This document shows positions 1 to 6,124 of a stretch of DNA of 15,110 nt, in pieces. The first letter of the stretch is position 1. Each line of letters begins with the position of its first letter. Both the position numbers and the translations under genes were made by a program. The notes beneath the pieces are model-generated. The model worked only from the letters and a program-made list of their open reading frames with translations, ran no database searches and had not been told where the DNA came from. The DNA is from PHAA01 sp040217755 (GTDB taxonomy: Bacteria; Bacillota; Syntrophomonadia; Syntrophomonadales; Syntrophomonadaceae): positions 1 through 15,110 of the forward strand of contig JBEHWJ010000052.1 in NCBI GenBank assembly GCA_040217755.1, read 5' to 3'.

Positions 1-554
1 ATCCGTCGCCCAGTGGTTTAAAGATCGATGGTAAAGGGGTGGGAGCGTATGGAAAACGAATTCCTTTTCGAAGTGGTGGAGGAATATTTTAAAGTGCACA
101 ATGCCGGCCCCCGCAGGTGGAACTTCCACGATTTCTGGTACCGGAAAAACATACCGCCCAAAAGGCTCAAACAGGCCAGAAAGTACTTTGCGCCATATGA
201 TGAAAGGTTGGAAAAACCTCTGTTATTAATGAGCGATAATGCCTTTGGAACTCTTTTCAGAGGGGTTTTAGTTAGTAATACCAAGTTCTACTATAAGCTA
301 GATCTTAATGAGGCATTGTTTTTCGCAGAACCTAAGGAAGGTATAATGAATCTTGCCGATATGTATAGTATAGACATTCAATACTTCAAAAGAGCTGGTT
401 GGTTTCTGGTAAATGGAGAAAAAGAAGCTTGTTTTGCAGGTTATTCGGCGGGTATAGTCGACGAAAACTGTGCTACCCCTTTCAAAAACGCGGTGAACCA
501 TGTCTTGCAAGCACTGCACGAAGCCAAGCCAGACGGCTAAAAACGAAAGAAATG
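1..554 (+). repeat. Direct repeat unit, copy 1 (carries the first 163-aa gene)
   Basis: Positions 1-554 match 722-1275 at a constant offset of 721 bp with no length change. The first part (1-237) and the last part (370-554) are nearly identical to the second copy. The match begins before the gene, in the leader atccgtcgcccagtgg, and runs about 14 bp past the stop codon. The central 132 bp (238-369) differ strongly. The window starts inside or at the edge of the repeat, so the left boundary, and whether further copies lie upstream, cannot be seen. Confidence 0.95.
49..540 (+). CDS. Uncharacterised 163-aa protein, tandem paralogue A
   Basis: I do not recognise this family with certainty. The start is placed at ATG 49 because the purine-rich aaggggtgggag lies just upstream; an in-frame ATG at 28 would put this ribosome binding site inside the gene. 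The protein is soluble-looking, with no signal peptide or membrane helix. Residues 1-63 form a charged, aromatic-rich N-terminal part (WNFHDFWYRKNIPPKR). Residues 64-107 are the block that differs from the sister gene. Residues 108-163 (IDIQYFKRAGWFLVNGEK and onward) are nearly identical to it. From about residue 52 onward there are alternating hydrophobic strands (LLLMSD, GVLVSNTKFYYKL, GWFLVNG) and a final helix (FKNAVNHVLQALHEA). That layout resembles bacterial PH-like domains, but this is only a pattern-level inference. The middle of the gene is visibly more AT-rich than its ends. A strong hairpin follows at 562-598. Confidence 0.8.
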   Translation: MENEFLFEVVEEYFKVHNAGPRRWNFHDFWYRKNIPPKRLKQARKYFAPYDERLEKPLLLMSDNAFGTLFRGVLVSNTKFYYKLDLNEALFFAEPKEGIMNLADMYSIDIQYFKRAGWFLVNGEKEACFAGYSAGIVDENCATPFKNAVNHVLQALHEAKPDG

Positions 555-561
555 GTTTACA

Positions 562-598
562 ATCCAGGGACGGGGGCCAAGGCCCCTCCCCCCTGGAT
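562..598 (+). terminator. Strong GC-rich hairpin after the first tandem gene
   Basis: The left arm atccagggacgggggcc and the right arm ggcccctcccccctggat are close inverted complements around a two-base loop, giving a stem of about 17 bp. The hairpin lies 22 bp after the stop codon of the first tandem gene, so termination or mRNA end protection is the natural reading. The following bases (atttgacttt) are T-rich but not a clean T-run, so it is not a textbook intrinsic terminator. Confidence 0.5.
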
Positions 599-652
599 AT
601 TTGACTTTGGGATATTTATTCCCTTGGGCGCTTGATTGCGAGTACGGGAAAG

Positions 653-697
653 CGGGCAGGTCAAGACCTGTGTAAGCACGCAGGTGAATTCAGCCCG
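653..697 (+). other. Overlapping hairpins in the spacer between tandem copies
   Basis: CAGGTC-AA-GACCTG (657-670) is a perfect inverted repeat. It overlaps a second one, ACCTGTGT-AAGC-ACGCAGGT (666-685), which pairs over 8 bp with one G-U pair. The two share 666-670 and cannot form together. CGGGC (653-657) can also pair with GCCCG (693-697), enclosing the second hairpin. The element lies 70-120 bp upstream of the second tandem gene. It could be an RNA structure in that gene's leader. No known riboswitch class is recognised. Confidence 0.35.
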
Positions 698-721
698 GGA
701 GAGTGTTAACCAGGCCGGCCA

Positions 722-1275
722 ATCCGTCGCCCAGTGGTTTAAAGACCGATGGTAAGGGGGGAGGAGCGTATGGAAAACGAATTCCTTTTCGAAGTGGTGG
801 AGGAATATTTTAAAGTGCACAATGCCGGCCCCCGCAGGTGGAACTTCCATACCTTCTGGTACTGGAAGAACATACCGCCCAAAAGGCTCAAACAGGCCAG
901 AAAGTACTTTGCGCCCTATGATGACAGGTTGGAAAAACCTCTGTTATTAATGAGCGATATAACATTTGGTAAACTTTTTGCAGGAATTCTTATAACAAAC
1001 ATTAAGTTATACTACGATTTAAATTCGGATGAGGGAAAACTTCTAGCAACACCTAAAAGAGATGTAATCAAGCTCTTGGATATACGTTGCATAGACATTC
1101 AATACTTCAAAAGAGCTGGTTGGCTTCTGGTAAACGGAGAGAAAGAAGCTTGCTTTGCAAGCTATTCGGCAGGTATAGTCGACGAAAACTGTGCCACCCC
1201 TTTCAAAAACGCGGTGAACCATGTCTTGCAAGCATTGCACGAAGCGAAACCAGACGGCTAAAAACGAAAGAAATG
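722..1275 (+). repeat. Direct repeat unit, copy 2 (carries the second 163-aa gene)
   Basis: Second copy of the unit described at 1-554, at an offset of 721 bp. Identity is very high in 722-958 and 1091-1275 and low in the central 959-1090, which has the same length as its counterpart. Identity stops right after aaacgaaagaaatg (1262-1275). The downstream sequence does not resemble the spacer after copy 1, so the duplicated block includes the leader and gene but not a common 3' flank. Confidence 0.95.
770..1261 (+). CDS. Uncharacterised 163-aa protein, tandem paralogue B
   Basis: Sister of the gene at 49-540, same length and of unknown function. The start is ATG 770, preceded by the near-ideal Shine-Dalgarno ggggaggag; in paralogue A the corresponding site is weaker (ggtgggag), so B may be translated better. 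Residues 1-63 and 108-163 are almost the same as in A. Residues 64-107 share only a framework (FG-LF-G, a YY pair, LLD/LAD) while most surface-type residues differ (ITFGKLFAGILITNIKLYY in B). The reading frame is intact in both copies despite the heavy divergence, and the variable blocks have equal length, which suggests both are functional. The predicted fold is the same as for A: strands followed by a C-terminal helix, possibly PH-like, with low certainty. No partner gene adjoins it except paralogue A. Confidence 0.8.
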   Translation: MENEFLFEVVEEYFKVHNAGPRRWNFHTFWYWKNIPPKRLKQARKYFAPYDDRLEKPLLLMSDITFGKLFAGILITNIKLYYDLNSDEGKLLATPKRDVIKLLDIRCIDIQYFKRAGWLLVNGEKEACFASYSAGIVDENCATPFKNAVNHVLQALHEAKPDG

Positions 1276-1392
1276 ATAGGGATCTGCCTTGTTGAGTGGA
1301 TATGTAAATCGGGAGGACCGCCCGTAAAGACCAGCCCGTCGTGTTATGAAAGAATTTCCGGGTCAGGGGCATAATAATCCCGGCCGGGGAGT

Positions 1393-1421
1393 ATGACATG
1401 GTTAATGGCTGGTCTTATAAA
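1393..1421 (+). promoter_or_regulatory. Candidate sigma-A promoter for the DUF366 gene
   Basis: ATGACA (1393-1398), a 17-bp spacer and TATAAA (1416-1421), located about 70 bp upstream of the DUF366 start. A second A/T-rich block, ctattatatata, follows at 1424-1435 and could serve as an alternative -10. The rest of the 228-bp gap after the tandem genes holds no gene; it includes a short GC palindrome, cccggccggg (1379-1388). Confidence 0.4.
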
Positions 1422-1489
1422 TGCTATTATATATAAGGAAGACAATGGTTCGCATATTCGATTATGGCAAGGGAAAGCGAGGTTAAGTG

Positions 1490-2056
1490 ATGTTGAAGAC
1501 ATTACTGGTGAAGGACGAGATCAAATACGATGCCTCTCAGTTGCGGCCCCATTGGATATACCGCAACCACGGGATTTTGGGTGACGCTATCGTGGCCTTT
1601 TTCGGACCGGTGCAGGTTGATACCGAAAAGATGATGGATCTGAAGGACATCCGGGAGAAGGAGGCCATCTATTCGCCGCGGATGCTGAGTTTCATCGCCG
1701 AGCATTTCGATACCGATCTGGAGAAGGCGATCTACCGCCAATTCATCCTTACCATGGCCATTAAAGAAGAACTTGAGAAACGCGAAATCCTATTGCAGCG
1801 TATCGGTGATGATCTGTACCTGGACCGGGCCAAACTGACGGTTTCGATCGCTACCAGCACGGTGGTTTCCACCCTGATCCATACCGGCATAAATATCGAG
1901 ACCCAGGGCACCCCGGTCAAGACGATGGGGCTGAAGGAGCTGGGCATAACCGACCTTCCCTCTTTTGCGGAAAACGTGATGCTGCGCTACAAGACGGAAT
2001 TGGAGCGCATCTATGAAGCACGCTGCAAGGCCCGGGGGATCGTGTCCGATATATAA
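1490..2056 (+). CDS. DUF366 family protein
   Basis: A 188-aa protein that I recognise as DUF366, a family found in archaea and anaerobic Bacillota with no established biochemical function. Recognition rests on the N-terminal stretch with LRPHWIYRNHGILGDAIVAF, on EAIYSPRMLSFIAEHFDTDL in the middle, and on the length, which is the family norm. The start could be GTG 1487 or ATG 1490. ATG 1490 is preferred because gagg at 1479-1482 gives a 7-base spacing. There is no signal peptide or membrane segment, so it should be cytoplasmic. The conserved His, Tyr and Asp residues suggest an enzyme, but no catalytic role can be assigned. It appears monocistronic: it has its own candidate promoter, and the next gene has another one 45 bp downstream of its stop codon. 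Confidence 0.85.
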   Translation: MLKTLLVKDEIKYDASQLRPHWIYRNHGILGDAIVAFFGPVQVDTEKMMDLKDIREKEAIYSPRMLSFIAEHFDTDLEKAIYRQFILTMAIKEELEKREILLQRIGDDLYLDRAKLTVSIATSTVVSTLIHTGINIETQGTPVKTMGLKELGITDLPSFAENVMLRYKTELERIYEARCKARGIVSDI

Positions 2057-2101
2057 ATGATAGCGGGAGCAATGGCCCTCCGGCCGGTCGGTCGGAGCGT
2101 C

Positions 2102-2130
2102 TTGTCAAAGGCGGGAGCTTAATTTAGAAT
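2102..2130 (+). promoter_or_regulatory. Sigma-A promoter of the ypmA-lepB-surE operon
   Basis: TTGTCA (2102-2107), a 17-bp spacer and TAGAAT (2125-2130): each hexamer is one base off consensus and the spacing is ideal. Transcription would begin near 2137, leaving a leader of about 20 bases before the TTG start at 2157. Just upstream, ctccggccggtcggtcggag (2078-2097) is an inverted repeat without a T-run, possibly the 3' end of the DUF366 transcript. Confidence 0.7.
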
Positions 2131-2156
2131 ATATAGATGTGGAAAGGGGAAGCGCC

Positions 2157-2336
2157 TTGACCGAGAAAGACAGCGGAAAATTGGAGCTCATCGCCCGCCA
2201 GAATTTTCCCGCCAACCATGATCTGGTGAAAGTGGTGGATTTCCTAAACAAGAACCTGAAGGACAAGAAGATTATGTTCGGGGTTAGCAAAGACCGGGAG
2301 AAGGACCAGATGACAATTTCCATTTATGAGGTTTGA
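2157..2336 (+). CDS. YpmA-like small protein (DUF4264)
   Basis: A 59-aa acidic/basic cytoplasmic protein. The core, LVKVVDFLNKNLKDKKIMFG followed by TISIYEV at the end, matches my recollection of Bacillus subtilis YpmA (DUF4264), a small conserved protein of unknown function. TTG 2157 is chosen as start because ggaaagggga (2141-2150) is a good ribosome binding site six bases before it. The upstream in-frame GTG at 2139 would overlap that site and lies almost at the predicted transcription start. It is the first gene of an operon with lepB, whose start follows 25 bp later. There is no catalytic signature. Confidence is high that the gene is real and moderate for the family name. Confidence 0.75.
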   Translation: MTEKDSGKLELIARQNFPANHDLVKVVDFLNKNLKDKKIMFGVSKDREKDQMTISIYEV

Positions 2337-2361
2337 CACATATCTTGATTTGAGGTGGCAA

Positions 2362-2907
2362 ATGAGCAAGGAAACCAAAGAATTTATTAAGGACACCATC
2401 AGTGTAATCATTATCGCGTTTATCCTGGCCGCCATTTTACGCAATTTCGTCATCGAGGGGCGAGAGATACCGACCGGTTCTATGTTGCCGACCGTTCAGC
2501 TAAAGGATCGGGTATGGGTGAACCGCTTTCTTTATCGCTTCAAGGAGCCGCAGCGGGGAGACATCGTCATGTTCCAGCCCCCCGAGACCATCAAGTCTTC
2601 TACCCCCTATCTGAAGAGAGTGATTGGATTACCGGGCGAAACTGTAGAGATGAGGGATGGCAAGGTATATATAAACGGGCGGGCCCTGGTGGAACCCTAT
2701 GTCGCCGAGCCGCTCGAATACGATTATGGACCGGTGGTGGTGCCGGACGACTGCCTGCTGGTGCTGGGCGATAACCGCAATAACAGCTACGACAGCCATG
2801 AATGGAACGCCTGGCTGACCGAGGACCGGCTGATGGGCAAAGCAGTAGCTATCTATTGGCCCATAAGTCACTTCCAGCTTTTACCGCGTGAGGTTTCGTT
2901 CGAATGA
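2362..2907 (+). CDS. lepB: Signal peptidase I
   Basis: Membrane-bound serine protease that removes N-terminal signal peptides from exported preproteins on the outer face of the cytoplasmic membrane. The 181-aa protein has one N-terminal transmembrane helix (about residues 11-28). The catalytic Ser40 lies in PTGSMLPT and the general-base Lys85 in YLKRVIGLPGE. The conserved box GDNRNNSYDSHEW is at 136-148. A single anchor and this length are typical of Gram-positive type I signal peptidases. ATG 2362 is preferred over the in-frame ATG 2326 because gaggtgg (2352-2358) lies directly upstream and the earlier start would overlap ypmA. The last four bases (ATGA) overlap surE, which points to translational coupling. 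Confidence 0.95.
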   Translation: MSKETKEFIKDTISVIIIAFILAAILRNFVIEGREIPTGSMLPTVQLKDRVWVNRFLYRFKEPQRGDIVMFQPPETIKSSTPYLKRVIGLPGETVEMRDGKVYINGRALVEPYVAEPLEYDYGPVVVPDDCLLVLGDNRNNSYDSHEWNAWLTEDRLMGKAVAIYWPISHFQLLPREVSFE

Positions 2908-3689
2908 GGATATTGCTGACCAATGATGATGGCATCAATGCCCGGGGATTACATGCCCTGATAAATGAATTGAATACCATCGCCGAGATTTATGTGGTGG
3001 CTCCCCGCAGCGAGCAGAGCGGTACCGGTCATTCCATTACCGTGTTCGACCCCATCAAAGCCATCGAGACCAGGATACCAGGCATCAAGAGGGGGTGGCT
3101 GGTGGGGGGCACCCCGGTGGATTGTGTCAAGCTGGGCACCAAGCGGCTGGTACCGGAACCCATCGATCTGGTGGTATCCGGAATTAATCACGGTTCCAAT
3201 ATGGGGACCGACGTCCTTTACTCGGGTACGGTGTCCGCCGCCACCGAAGGGGTGATAATGGGTTATCCCTCCATCGCGGTATCCCTGGATACCTTCGACG
3301 ACTCGGCTGATTTCAGCTATGCGGCCGGGTTCACTCGCCGGTTGGTGGCGGAGATCTTGAAAGAGAATATGCCCCGTACCACCCTGTTCAACATAAACCT
3401 CCCTTTACTGCCCCCGGAGCAGATCAAGGGCCTCCGCATGACCAAACTGGGCAACCGCAATTATGACAACCTGTTTGAGGAGCGGCGGGATCCCCGCGGC
3501 AACATCTACTACTGGCTGGGGGGCGGCATCCTGAATGAGGAACAGGACCAAGACAGCGACGTGTATGCGGTCGAGCATGGTTACATCAGCATAACCCCCA
3601 TACACCTGGACCTGACCCACTACGGGCTGATCAAGAAATTCAGCAAGTTATCCGAAGATTACCTGAACAACCTGCTGCGAGGTGAATAA
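2904..3689 (+). CDS. surE: 5'/3'-nucleotidase SurE
   Basis: Metal-dependent phosphatase that dephosphorylates nucleoside 5'- and 3'-monophosphates; the family is linked to survival in stationary phase. The 261-aa product carries the metal-binding acidic pair in LLTNDDG (Asp8, Asp9), Ser39 in APRSEQSG, and Asn95 in VSGINHGSNMGTDVLYSGTV, the full SurE active-site set. Length is typical. It starts inside the end of lepB (ATGA overlap) and ends just before a small membrane protein gene, so all four genes from ypmA are likely co-transcribed. It should be cytoplasmic; no signal peptide is seen. Confidence 0.96.
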   Translation: MRILLTNDDGINARGLHALINELNTIAEIYVVAPRSEQSGTGHSITVFDPIKAIETRIPGIKRGWLVGGTPVDCVKLGTKRLVPEPIDLVVSGINHGSNMGTDVLYSGTVSAATEGVIMGYPSIAVSLDTFDDSADFSYAAGFTRRLVAEILKENMPRTTLFNINLPLLPPEQIKGLRMTKLGNRNYDNLFEERRDPRGNIYYWLGGGILNEEQDQDSDVYAVEHGYISITPIHLDLTHYGLIKKFSKLSEDYLNNLLRGE

Positions 3690-3691
3690 AC

Positions 3692-3970
3692 ATCGCTGCT
3701 GCCAGCCTGGCCATCAACACGACCATATTCCTATTGATCTTCAACTGGTCCTACCTGCAAAAAAGACGGGAAGATCCGTATTACCCCTCCAAGCCCATCG
3801 CCCAATCCGTCCTGTTTCCGGTGGGACTGGCGCTGGCTTTCACCCTGCTGGTGGACGCCTATCGCGGCATCGTATATTATCAATTGATAATGTTTTTGTT
3901 GGTGGCTGCCTTGCTGTTTTGGAAATTATACGGTTTTAAGCCTCAACGTATGGAAATTTTTTGCCTGTAA
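3692..3970 (+). CDS. Small three-helix membrane protein, start codon uncertain
   Basis: The open frame runs without a stop from 3686 to the stop at 3968-3970. It encodes three hydrophobic helices: AASLAINTTIFLLIFNWSY, then SVLFPVGLALAFTLLVDAY, then YYQLIMFLLVAALLFWKLY, separated by a basic loop (QKRRED). I do not recognise the family. No ATG, GTG or TTG exists in frame before TTG 3734, which would cut the first helix in half. The best ribosome binding site, gaggtg (3679-3684), is spaced seven bases before ATC 3692, so I give that as the tentative start (92 aa). Alternatively a GTG at 3682 in another frame would join this frame if one A of the AAA at 3688-3690 were absent. It follows surE directly and is presumably co-transcribed with it. 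Confidence 0.6.
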   Translation: MAAASLAINTTIFLLIFNWSYLQKRREDPYYPSKPIAQSVLFPVGLALAFTLLVDAYRGIVYYQLIMFLLVAALLFWKLYGFKPQRMEIFCL

Positions 3971-3989
3971 ACCTAAAGTATAGTACCAT
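3961..3989 (+). promoter_or_regulatory. Possible promoter for the EF-G-like gene
   Basis: TTGCCT (3961-3966), a 17-bp spacer and TACCAT (3984-3989), each matching consensus at four of six positions. A tatagt at 3979-3984 is an alternative -10 but lacks a well-placed -35. The site overlaps the end of the small membrane protein gene. The EF-G-like gene has a strong gaggagg Shine-Dalgarno at 4010-4016. Confidence 0.3.
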
Positions 3990-4023
3990 TTTTAAGAGCT
4001 AATTTTATTGAGGAGGTTATCGG

Positions 4024-6072
4024 ATGAAGGTATACCCTACTGAAGGAATTCGCAATATTGCCCTCGTGGGCCATGGAGGGACCGGCAAGACATCACTGGC
4101 GGAAGCCATGATCTATAATACCGGGGCAACCAAGAGGTTGGGGAGGGTTGATGACGGCAATACCGTTTCCGATTACCTTCCGGAAGAAATAAAAAAGAAA
4201 ATCACCATCAGCGCATCGCTGATCCCCTGTGAATATAGAAACTGCAAGCTCAATGTACTCGACACTCCTGGTTATGCTGATTTCTATTTCGAGGTATGCG
4301 GGGCCTTGCAGGCCGTCGACAGCATGCTGCTGATGTTCTCGGCCACCGCCGGGGTAGAAGTCCAGACCCAGATAATTTGGGAAGAGAACCCCGGCATCCC
4401 CAAGATTGCATTTATCAACAAGATGGATCGGGAGAATGCCGACTTCGACAAGACCCTGACGGCTATCAAATCCGCTTTCCCGGATATCGTGGTACCGGTC
4501 CAGTTGCCCATCGGCGCGGAAGACAATTTCAAGGGTATGGTGGACCTGCTCAAGATGAAAGCCTATATCTTCGAAGCGGGCACCGGCAAGTTCACCGAAC
4601 AGGAAATCCCCGCCGACATGATGGACGACGTGGAAACATATCGGATGGAACTGATTGAAGCCGCGGCCGAATCCAATGATGAGCTTCTGACCCGCTATCT
4701 GGAGGGTGAAGAGCTCACCGATGCAGAGATACTACAGGGAGTAAAGGCGGCCGCCGCGGCCGGTTCGGCGGTATTCGTGTTCTGCGGCTCCACCCTCAAG
4801 AATATGGGCGTCCAGCCGCTGATGGATTTCATCGTCGATTGTTCTCCCACCCCCGATCGCAACCACCTGGTGGAGGGCAAGGATATCCAGACCCAGCCCT
4901 TATGCGCCCAGGTGTTCAAGACTATCGCCGACCCCTACATCGGCCGGCTCAACATGTTCCGTATTTTTTCCGGCAAAATCAAGGCCGATAGCGTGGTATA
5001 CAACGCCACCAAGGAGAAGGACGAAAAGATAACCCAACTGCTGGTCATGACCGGCAAGGAGCAGTCGGCAGTGCCGGAGATGAATGCCGGCGACATCGGT
5101 GCGGTAGCCAAACTGGCGGTTACCAGCACCTCCGATACCCTGACCGTAAAAGCCAATCCGGTGGTGATGGAGCCGATCCAGTTCCCCAAGCCTACCTTAA
5201 ATACCGCCATCGAGCCCAAGAGTAAAGGCGATGAGGACAAGCTCAGCGGAGCCCTGCAGAGGATCTGCGAAGAGGATCCCACCGTGGAAGTGGAGAAAAA
5301 CCCCGAGACCAAGCAGACCGTGATGCGGACCATGGGTGATACCCATATGGATATAATCACCGACAAACTGTTGCGCAAATTCGGGGTGGAAGTAGTCACC
5401 AAGGATATGCGTATCCCGTACCGGGAGACCATCCGGGCTACCGTGGAAGTGGAAGGCAAACACAAGAAGCAGAGCGGCGGCCATGGTCAGTATGGGCACG
5501 TCTGGATCAAGTTCGAGCCCAATGATGAGGAAGAATTCAAGTTTGAAGAGAATGTTTTCGGCGGCGCCGTACCCCGCAATTTCTTCCCGGCCGTGGAGAA
5601 GGGGCTGCAGGAAGCTCTGGATGAAGGCATATTGGCCGGATACCCGGTAACCCGCATCAAAGCCACCCTCTATGACGGCTCCTACCATAGCGTGGACTCG
5701 TCTGAAATGGCCTTCAAGACGGCCGCCAAGATAGCTTTCAAGAAAGGTATGGAGGCCGCCAAACCGGTGCTGCTGGAGCCGATCGTCAACGTGGAGATCG
5801 AGATCCCCGATGCCTATATGGGCGACATCATCGGCGACCTCAACAGCAAGCGGGGCCGGGTGATGGGTATGGAACCGGCCGGCAAGAAACAGATCGTCAA
5901 GGCGCAGGTGCCTTTGGCCGAGATGAGCCGTTATACCATCGACCTTAAATCGATAACCCAGGGCCGCGGCAAGTTCCGGCTGGAGATGGACCACTACGAA
6001 GAGGTACCGGCCCAGGATGCGGAGAAGATCATAGCCAAGGCCAAACAGGAGAAGGAAGAGAAAGATAAGTAG
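4024..6072 (+). CDS. EF-G-like translational GTPase (EF-G2 type paralogue)
   Basis: A 682-aa five-domain protein of the elongation factor G family. The P-loop is GHGGTGKT (16-23), the G3 motif DTPGYADF (80-87), and the G4 motif NKMD (132-135). Domain IV carries GGHGQYGHVWIKFEP and the tip segment YDGSYHSVDSSEMAF, followed by a normal domain V. Ordinary EF-G moves tRNAs and mRNA through the ribosome. This protein departs from it in two places. The G3 His, which activates GTP hydrolysis in EF-G, is Tyr, and switch I reads EEIKKKITIS instead of the usual ERGITI. It therefore looks like the EF-G2-like paralogue group, not the housekeeping fusA, which usually sits with rpsL-rpsG-tuf. Its role is unknown. 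It is monocistronic, with a strong ribosome binding site (gaggagg) and a hairpin terminator 27 bp after the stop. Confidence 0.88.
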   Translation: MKVYPTEGIRNIALVGHGGTGKTSLAEAMIYNTGATKRLGRVDDGNTVSDYLPEEIKKKITISASLIPCEYRNCKLNVLDTPGYADFYFEVCGALQAVDSMLLMFSATAGVEVQTQIIWEENPGIPKIAFINKMDRENADFDKTLTAIKSAFPDIVVPVQLPIGAEDNFKGMVDLLKMKAYIFEAGTGKFTEQEIPADMMDDVETYRMELIEAAAESNDELLTRYLEGEELTDAEILQGVKAAAAAGSAVFVFCGSTLKNMGVQPLMDFIVDCSPTPDRNHLVEGKDIQTQPLCAQVFKTIADPYIGRLNMFRIFSGKIKADSVVYNATKEKDEKITQLLVMTGKEQSAVPEMNAGDIGAVAKLAVTSTSDTLTVKANPVVMEPIQFPKPTLNTAIEPKSKGDEDKLSGALQRICEEDPTVEVEKNPETKQTVMRTMGDTHMDIITDKLLRKFGVEVVTKDMRIPYRETIRATVEVEGKHKKQSGGHGQYGHVWIKFEPNDEEEFKFEENVFGGAVPRNFFPAVEKGLQEALDEGILAGYPVTRIKATLYDGSYHSVDSSEMAFKTAAKIAFKKGMEAAKPVLLEPIVNVEIEIPDAYMGDIIGDLNSKRGRVMGMEPAGKKQIVKAQVPLAEMSRYTIDLKSITQGRGKFRLEMDHYEEVPAQDAEKIIAKAKQEKEEKDK

Positions 6073-6098
6073 AGGCAGGGAATTAGGATAGTTATGAC

Positions 6099-6121
6099 AA
6101 AGAGGGCGCAAGCCCTCTTTT
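6099..6121 (+). terminator. Intrinsic terminator after the EF-G-like gene
   Basis: AAAGAGGGC (6099-6107), a GCAA loop and GCCCTCTTT (6112-6120) form a perfect 9-bp hairpin with a GNRA tetraloop. It ends in a short T-run (TTTT, 6118-6121). The T-run is short but position and stem fit a rho-independent terminator. Confidence 0.75.
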
Positions 6122-6124
6122 CAG

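Noticed and set aside
555..721. Group II intron or known riboswitch in the spacer between the tandem genes
   Set aside because: No domain V-like hairpin, no GUGYG-type 5' boundary and no reverse transcriptase; the stems do not match any riboswitch consensus I know.
1393..1584. Short + strand open frame upstream of and overlapping DUF366
   Set aside because: No ribosome binding site; it overlaps the DUF366 gene in another frame and spans the candidate promoter of that gene.
3682..3939. Open frame from GTG 3682 in a different frame from the membrane protein
   Set aside because: The product is His/Arg/Pro-rich without structure, while the alternative frame gives three clean transmembrane helices. 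It is kept only as a possible frameshift origin of the start codon.
4024..6072. Tetracycline-resistance (TetM-type) ribosome protection protein
   Set aside because: The sequence follows EF-G organisation, including its domain IV tip (DGSYHSVDSSEMAF), and does not show the TetM-type pattern. The context gives no resistance or mobile element genes.
5197..6111. Long minus-strand open frame (304 codons) opposite the EF-G-like gene
   Set aside because: It lies fully antisense to a strongly supported GTPase gene, has low-complexity composition driven by GC-rich third positions, no ribosome binding site and no recognisable domain.
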